Assembly (NCBI GenBank): GCA_963989245.1
Contig: OZ022340.1
Coordinates: 33,002,710 to 33,066,709 of the forward strand
Origin: Nansenia antarctica
Lineage: Eukaryota > Chordata > Actinopteri > Argentiniformes > Microstomatidae
Direction: 5' to 3'
DNA: 64,000 nt
The translations under genes and the position numbers were made by a program. Every line of letters begins with the position of its first letter. Positions within the stretch are counted from its first letter, which is position 1. Positions 45,181 to 57,517 of this stretch are shown here, piece after piece. Below the pieces are notes generated by a model. That model made no database searches. It was not told the origin of the DNA and worked only from the letters and a program-made list of their open reading frames with translations.

Positions 45181-45710
45181 CTCCAAAAGGCCTATGCTCC
45201 TCCAAAACTCCCACACTCCCCCTCGGTCACATCACTGGGGTGGAAACATCTGTGCCAGGGATGCTGCGAAGCTAAACAAACTGGTGAAGAAGGCCAGCTC
45301 TGTGGTGGGGACCGGGCTGGACAGCCTAGAGGTGGTGGCAGAACAGAGGATGGGGAAAAAACTGGCGGCCATGCTGGCCAATCCCTCCCACCCGATGTAC
45401 TGCGAGCTGGCGGGGATGAGGAGCAAGTTCAGCCACAGATTTGTTCTCCCCCGTCAAAGTACAAAAAGATTTGGACAGTCCTTTGTTCCAGCTGCACTCC
45501 GACTCTACAACCAGGCCCTGCAGGGTGGGGGAGACCTGGAGCTGGAACTTTGGAACTTGGAACTTTTTACTTATTGAGCCTGCACTGTTTTATGTATTTT
45601 ATTGAATGTTTTCTGTTTTCTGTATTGAATGTTTTCTGCCCTAACTGAGCTGTTTGACAACAAAATTTCCCCATTGGGGACAATAAAGGTTTTCAATCAA
45701 TCAATCAATC
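45180..45710 (+). mobile_element. Rex1/L2-like LINE, C-terminal end
   Basis: Encodes NKLVKKASSVVGTGLDSLEV, then VAEQRMGKKLAAMLANPSHP and RFGQSFVPAALRLYNQAL, stopping at 45,577. The tail has CAAAATTTCCCCATTGGGGA, CAATAAAGG and (CAAT)n. It joins the RTE-like copy at a 19-bp tandem GGCCTATGCTCCTCCAAAA. Confidence 0.8.
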
Positions 45711-46580
45711 CGCCAATTCAACCTGGACTTCCACTGCTACGCCGATGACACCCAGATTTACATCACCACAAACTCCACCCAGAACCCACCCCTCACTCAC
45801 ATCGAAAACTGCATTTCAGCAATAAAAACCTGGCTCACACACAACTTCCTCAAACTCAACAGAGAAAAGACCGAAGTCATCCTCATCGGCACCAAATCCA
45901 CCCTCAATAAAACCGGACCCATCTTGTCCCCAGGGGGAAATTCATTTTCACACCACTGTACAGTATACATACAACTAGTGTTGTTCCGATACCATTTTTT
46001 GATCCCGATACCGATACCGATACCTGACCGTGCAGTACTTGCCGATACCGAGTACCGATCCGATACCACGGCGTTTGAAAAAACAAAACAAAAAAACATG
46101 TTTTTTGAGCCGCATACTCACCTCGATGTAAAATTATTGCTAACACTTAGTCTGGCACTGCTCAAAACCTTTGTAAAACAGGAAAAAATACCAACAGAGA
46201 GTGAATACTATAGAACTTTTTTTTTATTGTCTACCTGGTATGGTGACAAGAAAATCAACCCCTTATAAAACCTGAAATGTGGCTCTCACAGATGCCAATC
46301 AGTGCAATATCCATTTAAGATATAAAACAGTCGTAGTAGTAGTGCAACAGCAAGTGAACATTTACAAACAAAAATAACTTTAGTACTTAAAAAAAAATAA
46401 AAAAAAAATAAAAAAAAAATCGGATTTTTTTTGGGGTTAGTACTCGCCGATACCGATACCAGCATTTTTGTGCGTATCGGTGGCCATGCCGATACTAGTA
46501 TCGGTATCGGAACAACACTACATACAACACCGTACAACACAGACAACAACAGACAGTACTACACATGACAGTACACACAG
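45711..46580 (+). mobile_element. L2-like LINE fragment, split by a hAT
   Basis: 45,712-45,945 encodes FHCYADDTQIYI, then KTWLTHNFLKLNREKTEVIL, the catalytic core and following segment of an L2-type reverse transcriptase. The 3' sequence ACCACTGTACAGTATACATA continues across the hAT at 45,976-46,520. Confidence 0.8.
45976..46520. mobile_element. Non-autonomous hAT, 545 bp
   Basis: Ends TAGTGTTGTTCCGATACC and GGTATCGGAACAACACTA are inverted over 18 bp. CATACAAC at 45,968-45,975 and 46,521-46,528 is an exact 8-bp duplication. The interior is rich in CCGATACCGATA-type motifs and holds no transposase. Confidence 0.95.
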
Positions 46581-47330
46581 GACTGGCCATCTGGCATACC
46601 GGGCATTTGCCCGGTGGGCCGCGGTAGTTTTGGGCCGAGCCAACCGGCAAAATAAAAAAATTTAGCTACCATCGAACGGCCCATAAATCGAAAGCTACCA
46701 TTGGACGGCCCATAAAAAAACGGATAAGTGGTTGTTGAAGATCACTCCACGGTTCTTGCCACCAGAGGGAGGCATCGAGCAGTCCACCCTGCCACAGGTC
46801 ATTATAACAAATCACAGATGTTAGCATGATAGAAGAACCAACTGATGTAGACTGCTGTATTTTTTACTTACACCTCCCAGCATGTCTTTTAGTTTCCACT
46901 TCCTATTCTTATCCATTTTAATGTCAGATTGAGTTTTTGTTTGAATTTGTGAAAGCTAAGTGGACTACTGACATGGTTTTCTAACATTTACACTGTGATG
47001 TTTTTTTTGTTGAGTTATGAATAAAAATTCTATCTTCTAAAGTTTGTTCTCAAATTGTATATCATTCTCTCAACAGATTGTATATACATACGTATATATT
47101 TTGGATAATCTCAGTTTAATGATGCATACTTAGAATACATTAAAAAATCCAGTGGGCGTACTGCACCGAAAAACAGATTATGAGATTTGTCAGAGGGTTT
47201 ATTAAATTGTCTTAATGGAGATCTAAAAACTGGCCATTACAATGCATTTATAATAATGCAATATTGATAGGGCATCTATTTGGGATTAAGCCTAATTTAC
47301 CTCAAAGCCTGGGTATATCTCTCGCCAAAA
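46578..47330. other. Non-coding stretch, possible hAT end at its start
   Basis: CAGGACTGGCCATCTGGCAT at about 46,578 resembles a fish hAT terminus, followed by a local duplication around CTACCAT(C/T)GAACGGCCCATAAA. The rest is A/T-rich with no recognised gene. Confidence 0.35.
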
Positions 47331-47334
47331 GGAG

Positions 47335-47580
47335 ATAATGGTGGCCTACTACCGCGGCGCAGTGGAGAGCATCCTCACCTACGGCATCTGCAACTGGTTC
47401 TCCAGCTGCACAACCGCGGAGAGAAATGCGCTACAGAGAGTCGTGAGAACAGCCCAGAAGATCACCGGCGCCCCCCTCCCCTCTCTGGAAGAGCTGTACA
47501 ACACACGCTGTCTCAGGAAGGCCTCCAAGATCTCCAGAGACCCAACCCACCCTGGGTACGAACACTTTACCCGGCTGTCC
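47335..47580 (+). mobile_element. LINE C-terminal fragment, copy 1
   Basis: Encodes YYRGAVESILTYGICNWFSS, then RNALQRVVRTAQKITGAPLP and RCLRKASKISRDPTHPGYEH. The same segment recurs at 51,268-51,520. This copy breaks off after ACCCGGCTG and continues in unrelated sequence. Confidence 0.85.
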
Positions 47581-47919
47581 CATATGTCCAAGAGCTTGAG
47601 CTCCCATATGTCCAAGAGGTGTTGTGTGTTTTGTAGCTGTCTGCTACCTGCATTCTCTTTCACAATCACAATCACCTTACGCAGTGTTACAACTAACCGA
47701 GAGGTGAGGTAAATTGGAACTGTTCACTCCTTGTATTTGAGACAACATCACACCCTTTCTGTTTGCTTTAGTGAGACAATATCTGTACCAATTGGTAGCA
47801 GACAGATGACTTTGTTGACTTTGTTTTTATTTATTTATCTTCACTGTCTTAGCCGTTCTCATGTATTGTATGTATTGTTTTATGTTGACCCTGAGTATTT
47901 CTGTTTATATGTTTGTTTT

Positions 47920-48022
47920 ATTCTTGCCGGGGGCCTCTTGGCCAGATCATCATTGAAAATTCGAATTTGTTCTCAACTGATTTTATCTGGTTAAATAAAG
48001 GTCAAATAAATAAATAAAAAGT
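47920..48022 (+). mobile_element. LINE-like 3' tail
   Basis: TTCTCAACTGATTTTATCTG, GTTAAATAAAGG, then (AAAT)n: a 3' tail common in fish genomes. No coding part is attached. Confidence 0.5.
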
Positions 48023-48480
48023 AATTTAACAGACAGGTTATTTGTGAATCGGTGGGTTGCCAAAATAATTTAAACAACCAATTGTTTTTAAATGTTTTAC
48101 CGATCCACGTTTGGGAAAGACCACGTCATTTAATCGAGTCTGATAACACAACGCAGAGACATGCATCTTTCCACAGGTCAGCGTTTTATTAATATCTTCA
48201 CATCCACATTATCATAATAAAGCCAATATAAAACGGTACATTGGATATGACTTCAAAACAAACTATTGTTAACGAAAGGATGCTACTGCATATGCAACTT
48301 CAGTTTCCATAATAGTGCAGATAAGTACCTGTGCTTGATGAGAACATTACTTCAATAAACATGGTATTACAGTTACTACACATGGTTGTGTGGCTACGAA
48401 GACAGAAAGCAGACACAAAACAACATAAAAGTGGTAAAAGGTCAGATGGTCAGTCATATTAAGATCTTATTCATCCTGTG

Positions 48481-48737
48481 AGATATATATATATATATAT
48501 ATACAGTATATAGTATATATAGGCTATATAATATATATAGGCTATAGTCAAATAAAAATTGCAAGAAATATTCACCCATAATAAACTTGCACTCTTTTTC
48601 ATAATGCACTTTTTATATTCATATTCATTGCACGTGTACTGACTTTATACTAACCTACTTATACTTTATACTATATCTTAGTATATATACACTATATATA
48701 CTATATATATACTATATATACTATATATATATATATA

Positions 48738-48795
<58 letters not shown>

Positions 48796-48800
48796 TGTAA
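48481..48800. repeat. AT-rich microsatellite region
   Basis: (AT)n and TATACTATATA arrays at 48,483-48,540 and 48,660-48,794. Confidence 0.9.
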
Positions 48801-48839
48801 TACCGTACACCATGCACTGTCCATACATTCATGCCTTTT

Positions 48840-48921
48840 GCACTGCACTATTTGCATCTGGTTAGATGCCGAACTGCATTTCGTTGCTTCTGTAATAAAG
48901 TTGAATCTAATATAATCTAAT
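48840..48921 (+). mobile_element. LINE 3' end
   Basis: GCCGAACTGCATTTCGTTGC, then AATAAAGTTGAATC and TAATATAATCTAAT. Same family as the 25.3-kb tail. Confidence 0.55.
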
Positions 48922-50450
48922 TAGTGCACACATAAAAACATGATTAAGAATAATAAATACAAACAGAGATATTGTTTTTTGCAAAACAATCCCTCAAATT
49001 TGTACAGTTTAATCTGGAATCATATTTGATTGGATGTGTAATTATTAAACAATACTTGCATGTTATGAAGTGTATTCTCATAAATAATAAGAACAGTAGG
49101 ACAAATGACGTTTAAACTGATGCTGTTTTCGAGATATGAGTGCAGTTCCATATTGTTATGATGTGCTCGTTGCGCAGAACTGTTTCACTGGGTGACATTT
49201 CTTTTCTATGGGGATTTGCCGTCATTGTCCTCATGCAGTCAGTATAGATTAATATTAATTTGGGGCGTTTCACTGAACATTTATAGGCAACTATGGGCAT
49301 TAAAAGGGTGGGACAAGATGCTTGTTCACGTGCGCAAAAGTGTTAGTTGGGTGGGTCATTTTTTTTATACGGTGCCATTTGGACTTCCTAACTTGTGAAA
49401 AATAAATTGTTGATTTATCTATATTTTAATGTTCTATTATATAAAGGACATATCTAGCTTGCTGAAAAACATAGTGGTCGAGCTCAGGCACCTAAATTGT
49501 CTTTTATTTAGAATAACCTCTGTAGTTGAATAGGGCGAGTGTCTCCAGAACAGAGTGGACACATAACAGGGTGGACACTAACAGGGTGGACATTTTGAGT
49601 TTAAGTTAGCCTTTAGCCTGCCTGTGCTGTGTTAGCATAATGCCTAGAATGACCATGAATACTTGATGAGGAATCTAATTTGCACTAAATACTTTTTGAA
49701 ATTATTCAATTTGATTGATCTCCTCAATATTTAGGCATAACAGGGTGGACACGTTATGGTCAACCACATTAAACTCACTGGATAAAAACATAAAAATCAG
49801 ATGGTAAAAGATCACACAGCTTACAACATTTGAAATCCCCTCCACTGATGTGATGTCACCTCATGAGAGTGATGTGATTGAGAAATATGGTTTTCTTTTA
49901 AAAGGGACATTAACACAGCATAACAGGGTGGACAGTGATCGCAGGGACAAGCATACAACCTTAATTTTTTGTAAAAAAAAAAAACTATAAAACTATATTT
50001 GATTTCAATAGATATTGATCAGGAAAATGAAATAATAATAACATATTTGGAAATGTATATGTTTTTAATAGTTATTTTTTGGATTGAAGTTGAATGAACA
50101 ACACTGGGGACATCCCAAATCCCATGCAAAATCCCATTTACATCTTTAACCAAAGCTTTTAAAATGTAGAAAACAACAACTTAGAAGCCCATATCATTGT
50201 ATTCATAATACATAACAATTGACTATACATGAAAAACCTAATGGAATTAGTATTTGTCCAAATTTAGACAAAATACAACATAATTTGTACTGGGGACGGA
50301 AAAGGCACCGTAATTTCTAAAGGGAAACAGGCGTGGGACTTGCGTGCGCACCGTTTTACAAATCTGAATGTTGGTGCGCGTTAACGTTCTTGCTTGTCTA
50401 TGTATGCAAGCTTTTTACACCAATCCTAGGCAAAGCTTTATAAATGAGGC
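48922..50450. other. Non-coding stretch with a recurring 13-mer
   Basis: No gene recognised. The motif ACAGGGTGGACA occurs near 49,567, 49,580, 49,740 and 49,921, with a variant ACAGAGTGGACA near 49,551. It is dispersed rather than tandem. Confidence 0.5.
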
Positions 50451-50572
50451 CCCAGGGATCTCACAGGATGCTAAAACAACGCTGCTAAACGAAAATCCAG
50501 GCTTATTTTGATAAATCTTGCGAGATTGGATTTTCCTTTAGCAATGTTGATGGAATACTCCCCAGGATAGAG
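50451..50572. repeat. Foldback-type repeat, relative of 61,096-61,198
   Basis: GCTGCTAAACGAAAATCC and GGATTTTCCTTTAGCAATGT are inverted-type arms, followed by TGATGGAATACTCCCCAGG. The 61.1-kb copy has GGATTTTCCTTTAGTGACGT and TGGAATACCCCCCAGG. Confidence 0.65.
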
Positions 50573-50956
50573 GAATGCTGATCTTAATATACTGTAGATA
50601 ATGACTAAAAAACTAATTAAATACATGTAATATGATTAGTCTTAAAGTAGCTATCAGTGATTTCTGCAAATAGTTTTAGATTTCTATGACCTAACTTTTG
50701 TGCATTACTTTTTCAAAACTTGATTTGAAGCTATACCATACATCATGTGTTTACAAATTCTAAACAAAAACAAACAATACAGCAATAGGTCCTTCTTTGG
50801 TTATGAAGAGGTACAAAGCTTGTTCTACATTGATTAATGTATTTAGGAGTAATATTAATCATAATCTAGGAGTATTTTTTTAGGACGTAACAAAATCACT
50901 GACAGCTGCTACAAAGGACTCCTAAGACAGCAACAGCTTATAATAATCGTCATCAC

Positions 50957-52258
50957 TAGGCATGGGAATTGATAAGATGTTATTGATACCGATTCCATTA
51001 TCGATTCTGCTTATCGGTTCGATTCTTCTATTGATTCCCTATCCATTTTCTGTGTGGAAAAAAGTAGGCCTACACAGGTTTTATTATCGAGTCTCTGAAC
51101 ACAGTGTACAAATATCCAAAACTAAATAAAAGAATGGAAAATAAATGAAATGGTCCTTTTCTCAAAAGGATATAACTTTGAAAACAAATATAAAACTGAT
51201 AAACTCAACAATGTCTCATGTCTGCTTTCTCTGGGAGGGTCTGTAGCAACCGTCTGTCATCATCAGAAATGCGCTACAGAGAGTCGTGAGAACAGCACAG
51301 AAGATCACCGGCGCCCCCCTCCCCTCTCTGGAAGAGCTGTACGACACACGCTGTCTCAGGAAGGCCTCCAAGATCTCCAGGGACCCAACCCACCCTGGGT
51401 ACGAACACTTTACCCGGCTGCCCTCGAAAAGGCGGTTCAGGACCTTGGCCGCAAGGACAAACAGACTGAAGAACAGCTTCTATCACAGGGCCGTCCAGGC
51501 CCTGAACACAGCAAAGACCTAGGTTCTGGGCCCTGGACAGTCTGGACGGATTGATGGCAGCTGCTGGACTGAAAAAATCAGGTGTAGTGCTGAGGCACAA
51601 ATATGTACATTTCAAGCCTGCAAACTGCGACACTTTAAATAAATGTGCAATAACACTATTGTGCAATATGACAACCCTAGTCGTCTATCTGTACAGTATA
51701 GTACAGTGGATAGTGTACATAGCCTTTATTTATGTAAACCAGCTCCTTCCCTTCTTGTGATTTTTTAAAAAGTTTTTTTTTTTTTTTTTTTTCCTAACAC
51801 CAGGGGAGCCACCCCTCCTAAATTTCGTTGTTTGGTACCTGTACTGTAGCAATGACAATAAAGACCATTCATTCATTCATTCATTCATTCATTCAAATGG
51901 ATGAAATGGGAGAATATTTGTACAGCGTTCGTTTTCATTTAGGGTTTCTTCGTCAAAGAAAATATCTGCTAAGCCTGCCTGCGTGGCACTAATGTTATTA
52001 GCATAGGATATTTACCCTCAGAGACGGACGCGTTGCTCACTTGGGAGGCAGTGGCACTCGTGCGTAGTGTGTGGAGTGTCAAACACATGGCCTTCCTGTC
52101 ATTTAAGCCCATGTTGCGTCGAAAGATGTTTCAACATATTGCTGGTGTTTCCACCATTATCATTTTACAGATGTTACAAATAGCCATGTTAGTAATTTTT
52201 CCTTGCCATGCTTTGGACCTTTTCTCAACTGGAACCGGTTCTCCATTCCCATCCCTTG
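50957..52258. mobile_element. hAT-type element containing a LINE
   Basis: Starts TAGGCATGGGAATTGATAAG and ends GGTTCTCCATTCCCATCCCT, matching a fish hAT family with TAGG(G/C)ATGGGAAT ends. A LINE 3' half is inserted at about 51,265-51,896. A 28-bp repeat flanks both sides (50,929-50,956 and 52,260-52,287), longer than the 8 bp expected. Confidence 0.7.
51265..51896 (+). mobile_element. LINE 3' half, copy 2
   Basis: 51,286-51,522 encodes RTAQKITGAPLPSLEELYDT and RRFRTLAARTNRLKNSFYHR before a stop. The 3' UTR ends GCAATGACAATAAAGACC with an ATTC-repeat tail. It matches the reversed tails at 1,977 and 58,344. Confidence 0.9.
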
Positions 52259-52287
52259 CAGCAACAGTTTATAATAATCGTCATCAC

Positions 52288-52890
52288 GTTTGACCTTTCG
52301 AGATTCCAGTGTGCCCTTCATCAGTGGGGCCCTCAGTTTTACGTGACCTGTGATCTGTCCAGGAAAAAACTCAGTGCCCAGTCTCCCAAAAGTTTCCTAG
52401 CTAACGTGACAGTTTATTTCTCCCAACAGAGCCAGTGGACTGACCTCCCAGCACACATTTTACAATCGTTGCTTCCTCTGCACTGTGGCTGGGTTTCTGA
52501 GAGAAATAAAGTACAACTTTAGTTACAAAGCTTTTTGGATACTAAGCACGGGTCTCTATGGGGTATAACTTCTGCCCTTTTTCTGGTAAGGTTCATGTGG
52601 TTAGGAAAAACTCTTGGCCCTACATAATGAAAGGGGTGGGGACTTCATTGTCATCTTTAATCAGTGCATTCACAAACACAGGACTTTTACCATAGCTGTA
52701 TGAGCTGTTGAAGATGAGGTAATGTGTTTTAATTATGTCTCTCTGAGTTATTCAGTCTCTCAGTCCCTAGTCCTTTGTGCAAATCTGGATTTTCATTTCC
52801 ATAGTAAAACTCAATCACAAACTCACAATAGTACGGTATTGGGTCAGTATTGGGTCAAATGCACATGAAAGAGATAATACATGTCTTTTT
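52288..52890. other. Non-coding stretch beyond pla2g6
   Basis: No gene recognised. A splice-acceptor-like TTTCTCCCAACAG at 52,410-52,422 has no convincing exon after it. Confidence 0.4.
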
Positions 52891-53059
52891 TCTTATTTAT
52901 TTTTTTCTTTTCTCTCACACACACACCTTGTCCTTCTGTATTTGAGACCTCCTTTCTCCTTTAATCCCTCCCCTCTCTTACAACCTTTCCCCACCCCTTC
53001 TCTCTCCCTCTCACCCCCTCCCCCTCTCCTCCAACCTTTCCCCGACCTTCCTCTCTCCC
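52891..53059 (-). other. pla2g6: Probable 3' UTR and polyadenylation signal of pla2g6
   Basis: On the minus strand AATAAATAAG lies at about 52,890-52,899, roughly 165 nt after the stop codon. The sequence between is purine-rich and non-coding. Confidence 0.5.
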
Positions 53060-56000
53060 TCAGCCGGTCAGTAGTTGCTGTGCCAGTATCTGGACGCTCT
53101 CCCGCTGTTCGTACAGGTACATCTGGGTCTCCCACAGCATGTCCACCAGGACGTAGTCCCTCACCTCGTCCAGCATCACCTCTTGTGAGAGCTGGGGGCT
53201 CAACCTGGGGGTTCGAGGGCAGGAGAGACGGAGGGAGGGAGGGAGGGAGGGAGGGAGGGAAGATAATGGGGGGACAGAGAGACATTCGAGGGAGGAGAAA
53301 GACGGGGAGAGGGTGGAAGGACATTTTGACAACATGAGGCAGAAGAGGGAGGGGCGGGGGGGAGAATGAGCTTACTAGACAACAGAGAACTGCTTCGTTG
53401 CAATGTCCATAACGTTTTGTAGTCGGTTCGCTTATAGGTAAAGAGTTGTGAGATCAAAGACAAACCTGTGATAGATGGTATCAGTCAACTCGCACCATGA
53501 CCTGGCCCTGTCCACAGCACAGCCGTCAGAGTCTGTGCACTGAGACAGAGGAGACAACAACAGCATGGTGAAGTCAGCCGTCAGCCACGACATCGTGTGA
53601 CGCGGGCAAAAACTACGTATTGAAAAGCTTGCCTTGCATGCAGCATTTGCAGTTCTGTAACCTCACCCAAGTCCTTTTTTACTACGTATCTGTTGAATAG
53701 CTAGTACCTGTTTAGCTTCACCCTGCCCAGGCTTGAATAGCGAGTGCATAGAGTCTGGTAATTTACTGGGTAACCTAATAATCAATTCAAAATCGGAGCA
53801 AATCACACAACTAGGAGGCGCGACTCCACATCGAGGGAAGAAGAGTGCGAGACGTCCTGTGGACGCTATTTTAGCCAGATTGTTGAGCGTGATCAAATAA
53901 TTTTTGTTTGATATCCGAAGACGTGTACTGGTACGTGGCTATCGTTGCTAACCGCTCGCTAATATAGCTGACAACTGGATTTTCACACTGTCTCCCGTTT
54001 CTGGGATGGGGAAAGTGGGATAAGGAAAACTAGTCCATTCTATTATGGTGAGGGCAAGTTTGGCAGCATTATCAATAAGTCTTAGAAGTCTGCGTGTGTA
54101 TAGCCTACATTTATTGTATATTTGGGTTCCATAGAATAATAAGTTATGATAGTGTGATTCCTCCTTCTCAGAGCGTCAATGTGTTCCTTTAAAACCATGT
54201 AGGCTACTATCATTAACAACGCAACATTCTCTATGTATGGTTCCTCTTCTGTGTCCAAGCGTCTGTCTGGTGTAACAGTAAACTGGATAAAGGTTTAATG
54301 TCTTGCTCAGCTCAATTCTGGTCCATTGCAAGATGTCAGTATGGCCGAGCGGTCTAAGGCGCCAGACTCAAGGTGAAAGTCCTTCCTGATAAAGGAGTAT
54401 TCTGAGAGATATGCCTACACTACTGCCATAGACTTTGCATTGGCCCATTCATTGTCTATGGCAGTAGTTAAGATCCCGTTCACTTTGGTAGTTCTATATA
54501 GTTCATATATTTTCGGCCACCGGATGGTTTTGTGGCGCATTGAGCAGTGACGTCACGTCACAACACTGAAATCAACTCGACTGCACTATTTCCTGAAAGG
54601 CAAAGACAGCGTACCGTCTTTCTCGCGTTCTAAACTCTCAAGTTTACTTTCTTCGTTTGGTTAATAGGTAAGTCACAAACATTAACTGTAATAATATATA
54701 ATAAGTAGACATACAAGAGGGGCTGCAGAAAGCACTGCACTTTATATATGTTGCACTATCCAATGCACTGTTGTCTGTCCTGTGTTGCCCTGTTTTTTTG
54801 CATTTGTTTTTGTATACACGTGAAAAAAGTATAAACGCACTTACTGTAATGCCGAAGCAAATTCCTATATGTGTATGCATAATGGCAATAAACGTTATCT
54901 GAATCTGAATCTGAATCTGAAAAGCGGACAGTTTTCAGTTTACGGTACTTTTGCTGTACTTGACTCGTTATCGGACATGTCTGTCAGGTCCGGACGTGTC
55001 TACGGTAACATATATGTATATATATATATAGGTAACATATTCAAAGCTATTTCGATATTGATTTGCCAAGCTACTGTACGGCTACACATCGGACAAGTCT
55101 GCTGTCTCAATACTTTGTTCAACAGTTGTTAAATTAACAATGTTAATAACAGTGTGTGGGTTTTGCGAACCGTCTTGCGAGTTATTCATAGTGTTATGGT
55201 TGTGCAATGTTTTAGATACTACTGCAATGCTAGTCTACACAGTTTTGCACAATGATAGCCTGGCCATACTATACAGCATTAGGCTACTGTACATAATATG
55301 TACACCAGTATTGTACATACTAATGTGCAAATGATATGACTGCTGCCTAGCAGTGCCCACAATGTTGTCATTTAGTAAATCCCCCAGTGTTACACTGTGA
55401 TATTAACTTTCAAATAGGCCTAAATCAAATCAAATCAATCAGGTGTAATTTATATTATAGGACAATTAAAGTGTAAATGTATGTACAGTTAGTTTATTTA
55501 CAAGTTTAGTTAGCCTACATGTATTTACAATGTATGTCTGCTCTGTACAGTACATGTGTAATTGCATGTTTTATTACATTCCATATTGTATCTATTTGTA
55601 GGAGGAGGATAAGTGTTCATACGAGTTCTCTTTTTGCATCCTTTTTGAAGATGTGTTTCAAGGGTTTGGCATGTACATTACAGTATGTAAGAGGCATTTT
55701 GAGCAGGTGACACCCATACAATTTAGAAACATACCAAACCCTTGATTTCACAATCAATGTGTTTAAACATGCATACCGTCACTGAGGCTTTACCTGCTTT
55801 AAAGAAGTGAACATTGAACTAAATATCCATTCATAACAAATAGCCTATATACCAATGTATATGTAATTCTCATCAGATGAGACATATTCACATCAGAGTA
55901 GACATACTGAGACTTATTAATGTTCAAATCAGCTTGACAGACTATAACAGGTAATGACAGAATGTGGCTATAACCCATTTACAAGCATGATGAATAAGCC

Positions 56001-57467
56001 AGGCATTAGTGAGGGAGAGAATAACACTTTATTTTCTTTTACAGTGTGGAGCAAACTGACTGCTTCAGTTACACTCTTGAGACCAGCTCATGATGATGAA
56101 TCCGATGTGACTGCGTCTCCTTTGCAAGGTTAATTCATGTACATTACTGTGTGTCCCATCTTTATTCACTGTCAAAGTGATTTCCAGTTGTGTGAAGTTT
56201 CATGTTACCTCCTCCTTCAGCTCCAGTGAAGGTCCTGCTGCCAATACCTCCTCAGCGGCTTGCCTGGGCCCCATCCTTAGGCCTACACTCTAGAACCCGC
56301 CGTGTGGGAATACAGTATGTCATTTCAGTTTATTTATATTGCACACAATTTCAACCAGGTCTGTTATTTTGATTGAAAGTCATCTGTAAATGTTGGTACT
56401 TTGCTGTGGATATTTAACAAACTATTGAGACTTCTTTTGCATCCTATTACCTTAGATCCTACATTACATGTTTGTTTATTAGTTTATTTGACAGGGATAA
56501 TGCACAATACATATATTGCTTCAGATATAGTTCAGAGCTAATTTCCATCTGTAGTCCCTGGGGGAAGGGTAACAAGACAATAGGGAAACAGGATACACTA
56601 ATACAAATGACTAAGATACAATAAAGTTCTAATCAACAATGGAATAATAATAATAAATATATATATATGTTACGGTACATGTGAGAAGACGGCACATGTG
56701 GGAAAACTAGTGTTAGGGTTAGGTGCTACGTCGACTTGGTACATGATGGCATGTCTAACCCTAACCCTATCCCTATCCCTAACCCTAACCGTAGCACCTT
56801 AGCACCTAACCCTAACCCTAGTTTTCCCACATGTACCGTATTCCCACATGTACCGTAACATATATATATATATATATATAAATGATGTTGATAATAAAAA
56901 TAAAAATAAAGTAAAAACATTACAACACAACATTACACTAGTTAAGACACACACACATCATCATCATCATCATCATCAATACAATTAATGATCACAGAAC
57001 TGATGTTCTTTCTGTAATTTTTTGGTTCTAGATTTAAAAATGGTGAATGTACTACTCTCTCTGATACTAGAAGTGTCATGTGAAGCACCCTGCCCCTACC
57101 AGAGCAGAGCAGCATACAGTGCTGCCTCAATACTCTGGCATGTTTTTTAACTGAAGTCTATGCACAGCTCCTTTTTGGTTTAACATGTGTTTCCTATTTA
57201 TTTTGTTGTCATGCAGCACTGCCACACCATGCTCCTCCATCACAGTCTGCAGCCTCTCTCCCTCCGCCCCCAACGCAGCCTGCAGCCTCTCTCCCTCCGC
57301 CCCCAACACAGCCTGCAGCTGAGCCTTCCATCCCCAGCTACGATCACAATGTCGGCCGCTGGAACTGCTGTCCCCATCAGAGCATCTGGATGAAGATGGG
57401 GCTGAATGGCCATGGGTTGAGTGGCCAGGGTCCTGATCAGTGTGGCACCTTAGAAGGGAAAGAGACT

Positions 57468-57517
<50 letters not shown>

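Larger units (their letters stand above)
56045..57430 (+). other. Candidate spliced exons of an unknown gene
   Basis: Three segments lie between consensus-like splice sites: 56,045-56,129 (after TTTTACAG, before GTTAAT), about 56,221-56,313 (after TCCTTCAG) and 57,217 onward (after TCATGCAG). The third encodes two near-identical 14-residue blocks, QPAASLPPPPTQ. No family was recognised and the donor after the second is weak. It lies inside the pla2g6 intron on the other strand. Confidence 0.25.

Noticed and set aside
49560..49925. Homing-endonuclease-like site (ATAACAGGGT)
   Set aside because: Only part of a known 18-bp recognition sequence; chance similarity within the 13-mer repeat.
52033..52522. 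Frames of 86 and 104 residues
   Set aside because: The first runs into the hAT end and the second has no recognisable domain.
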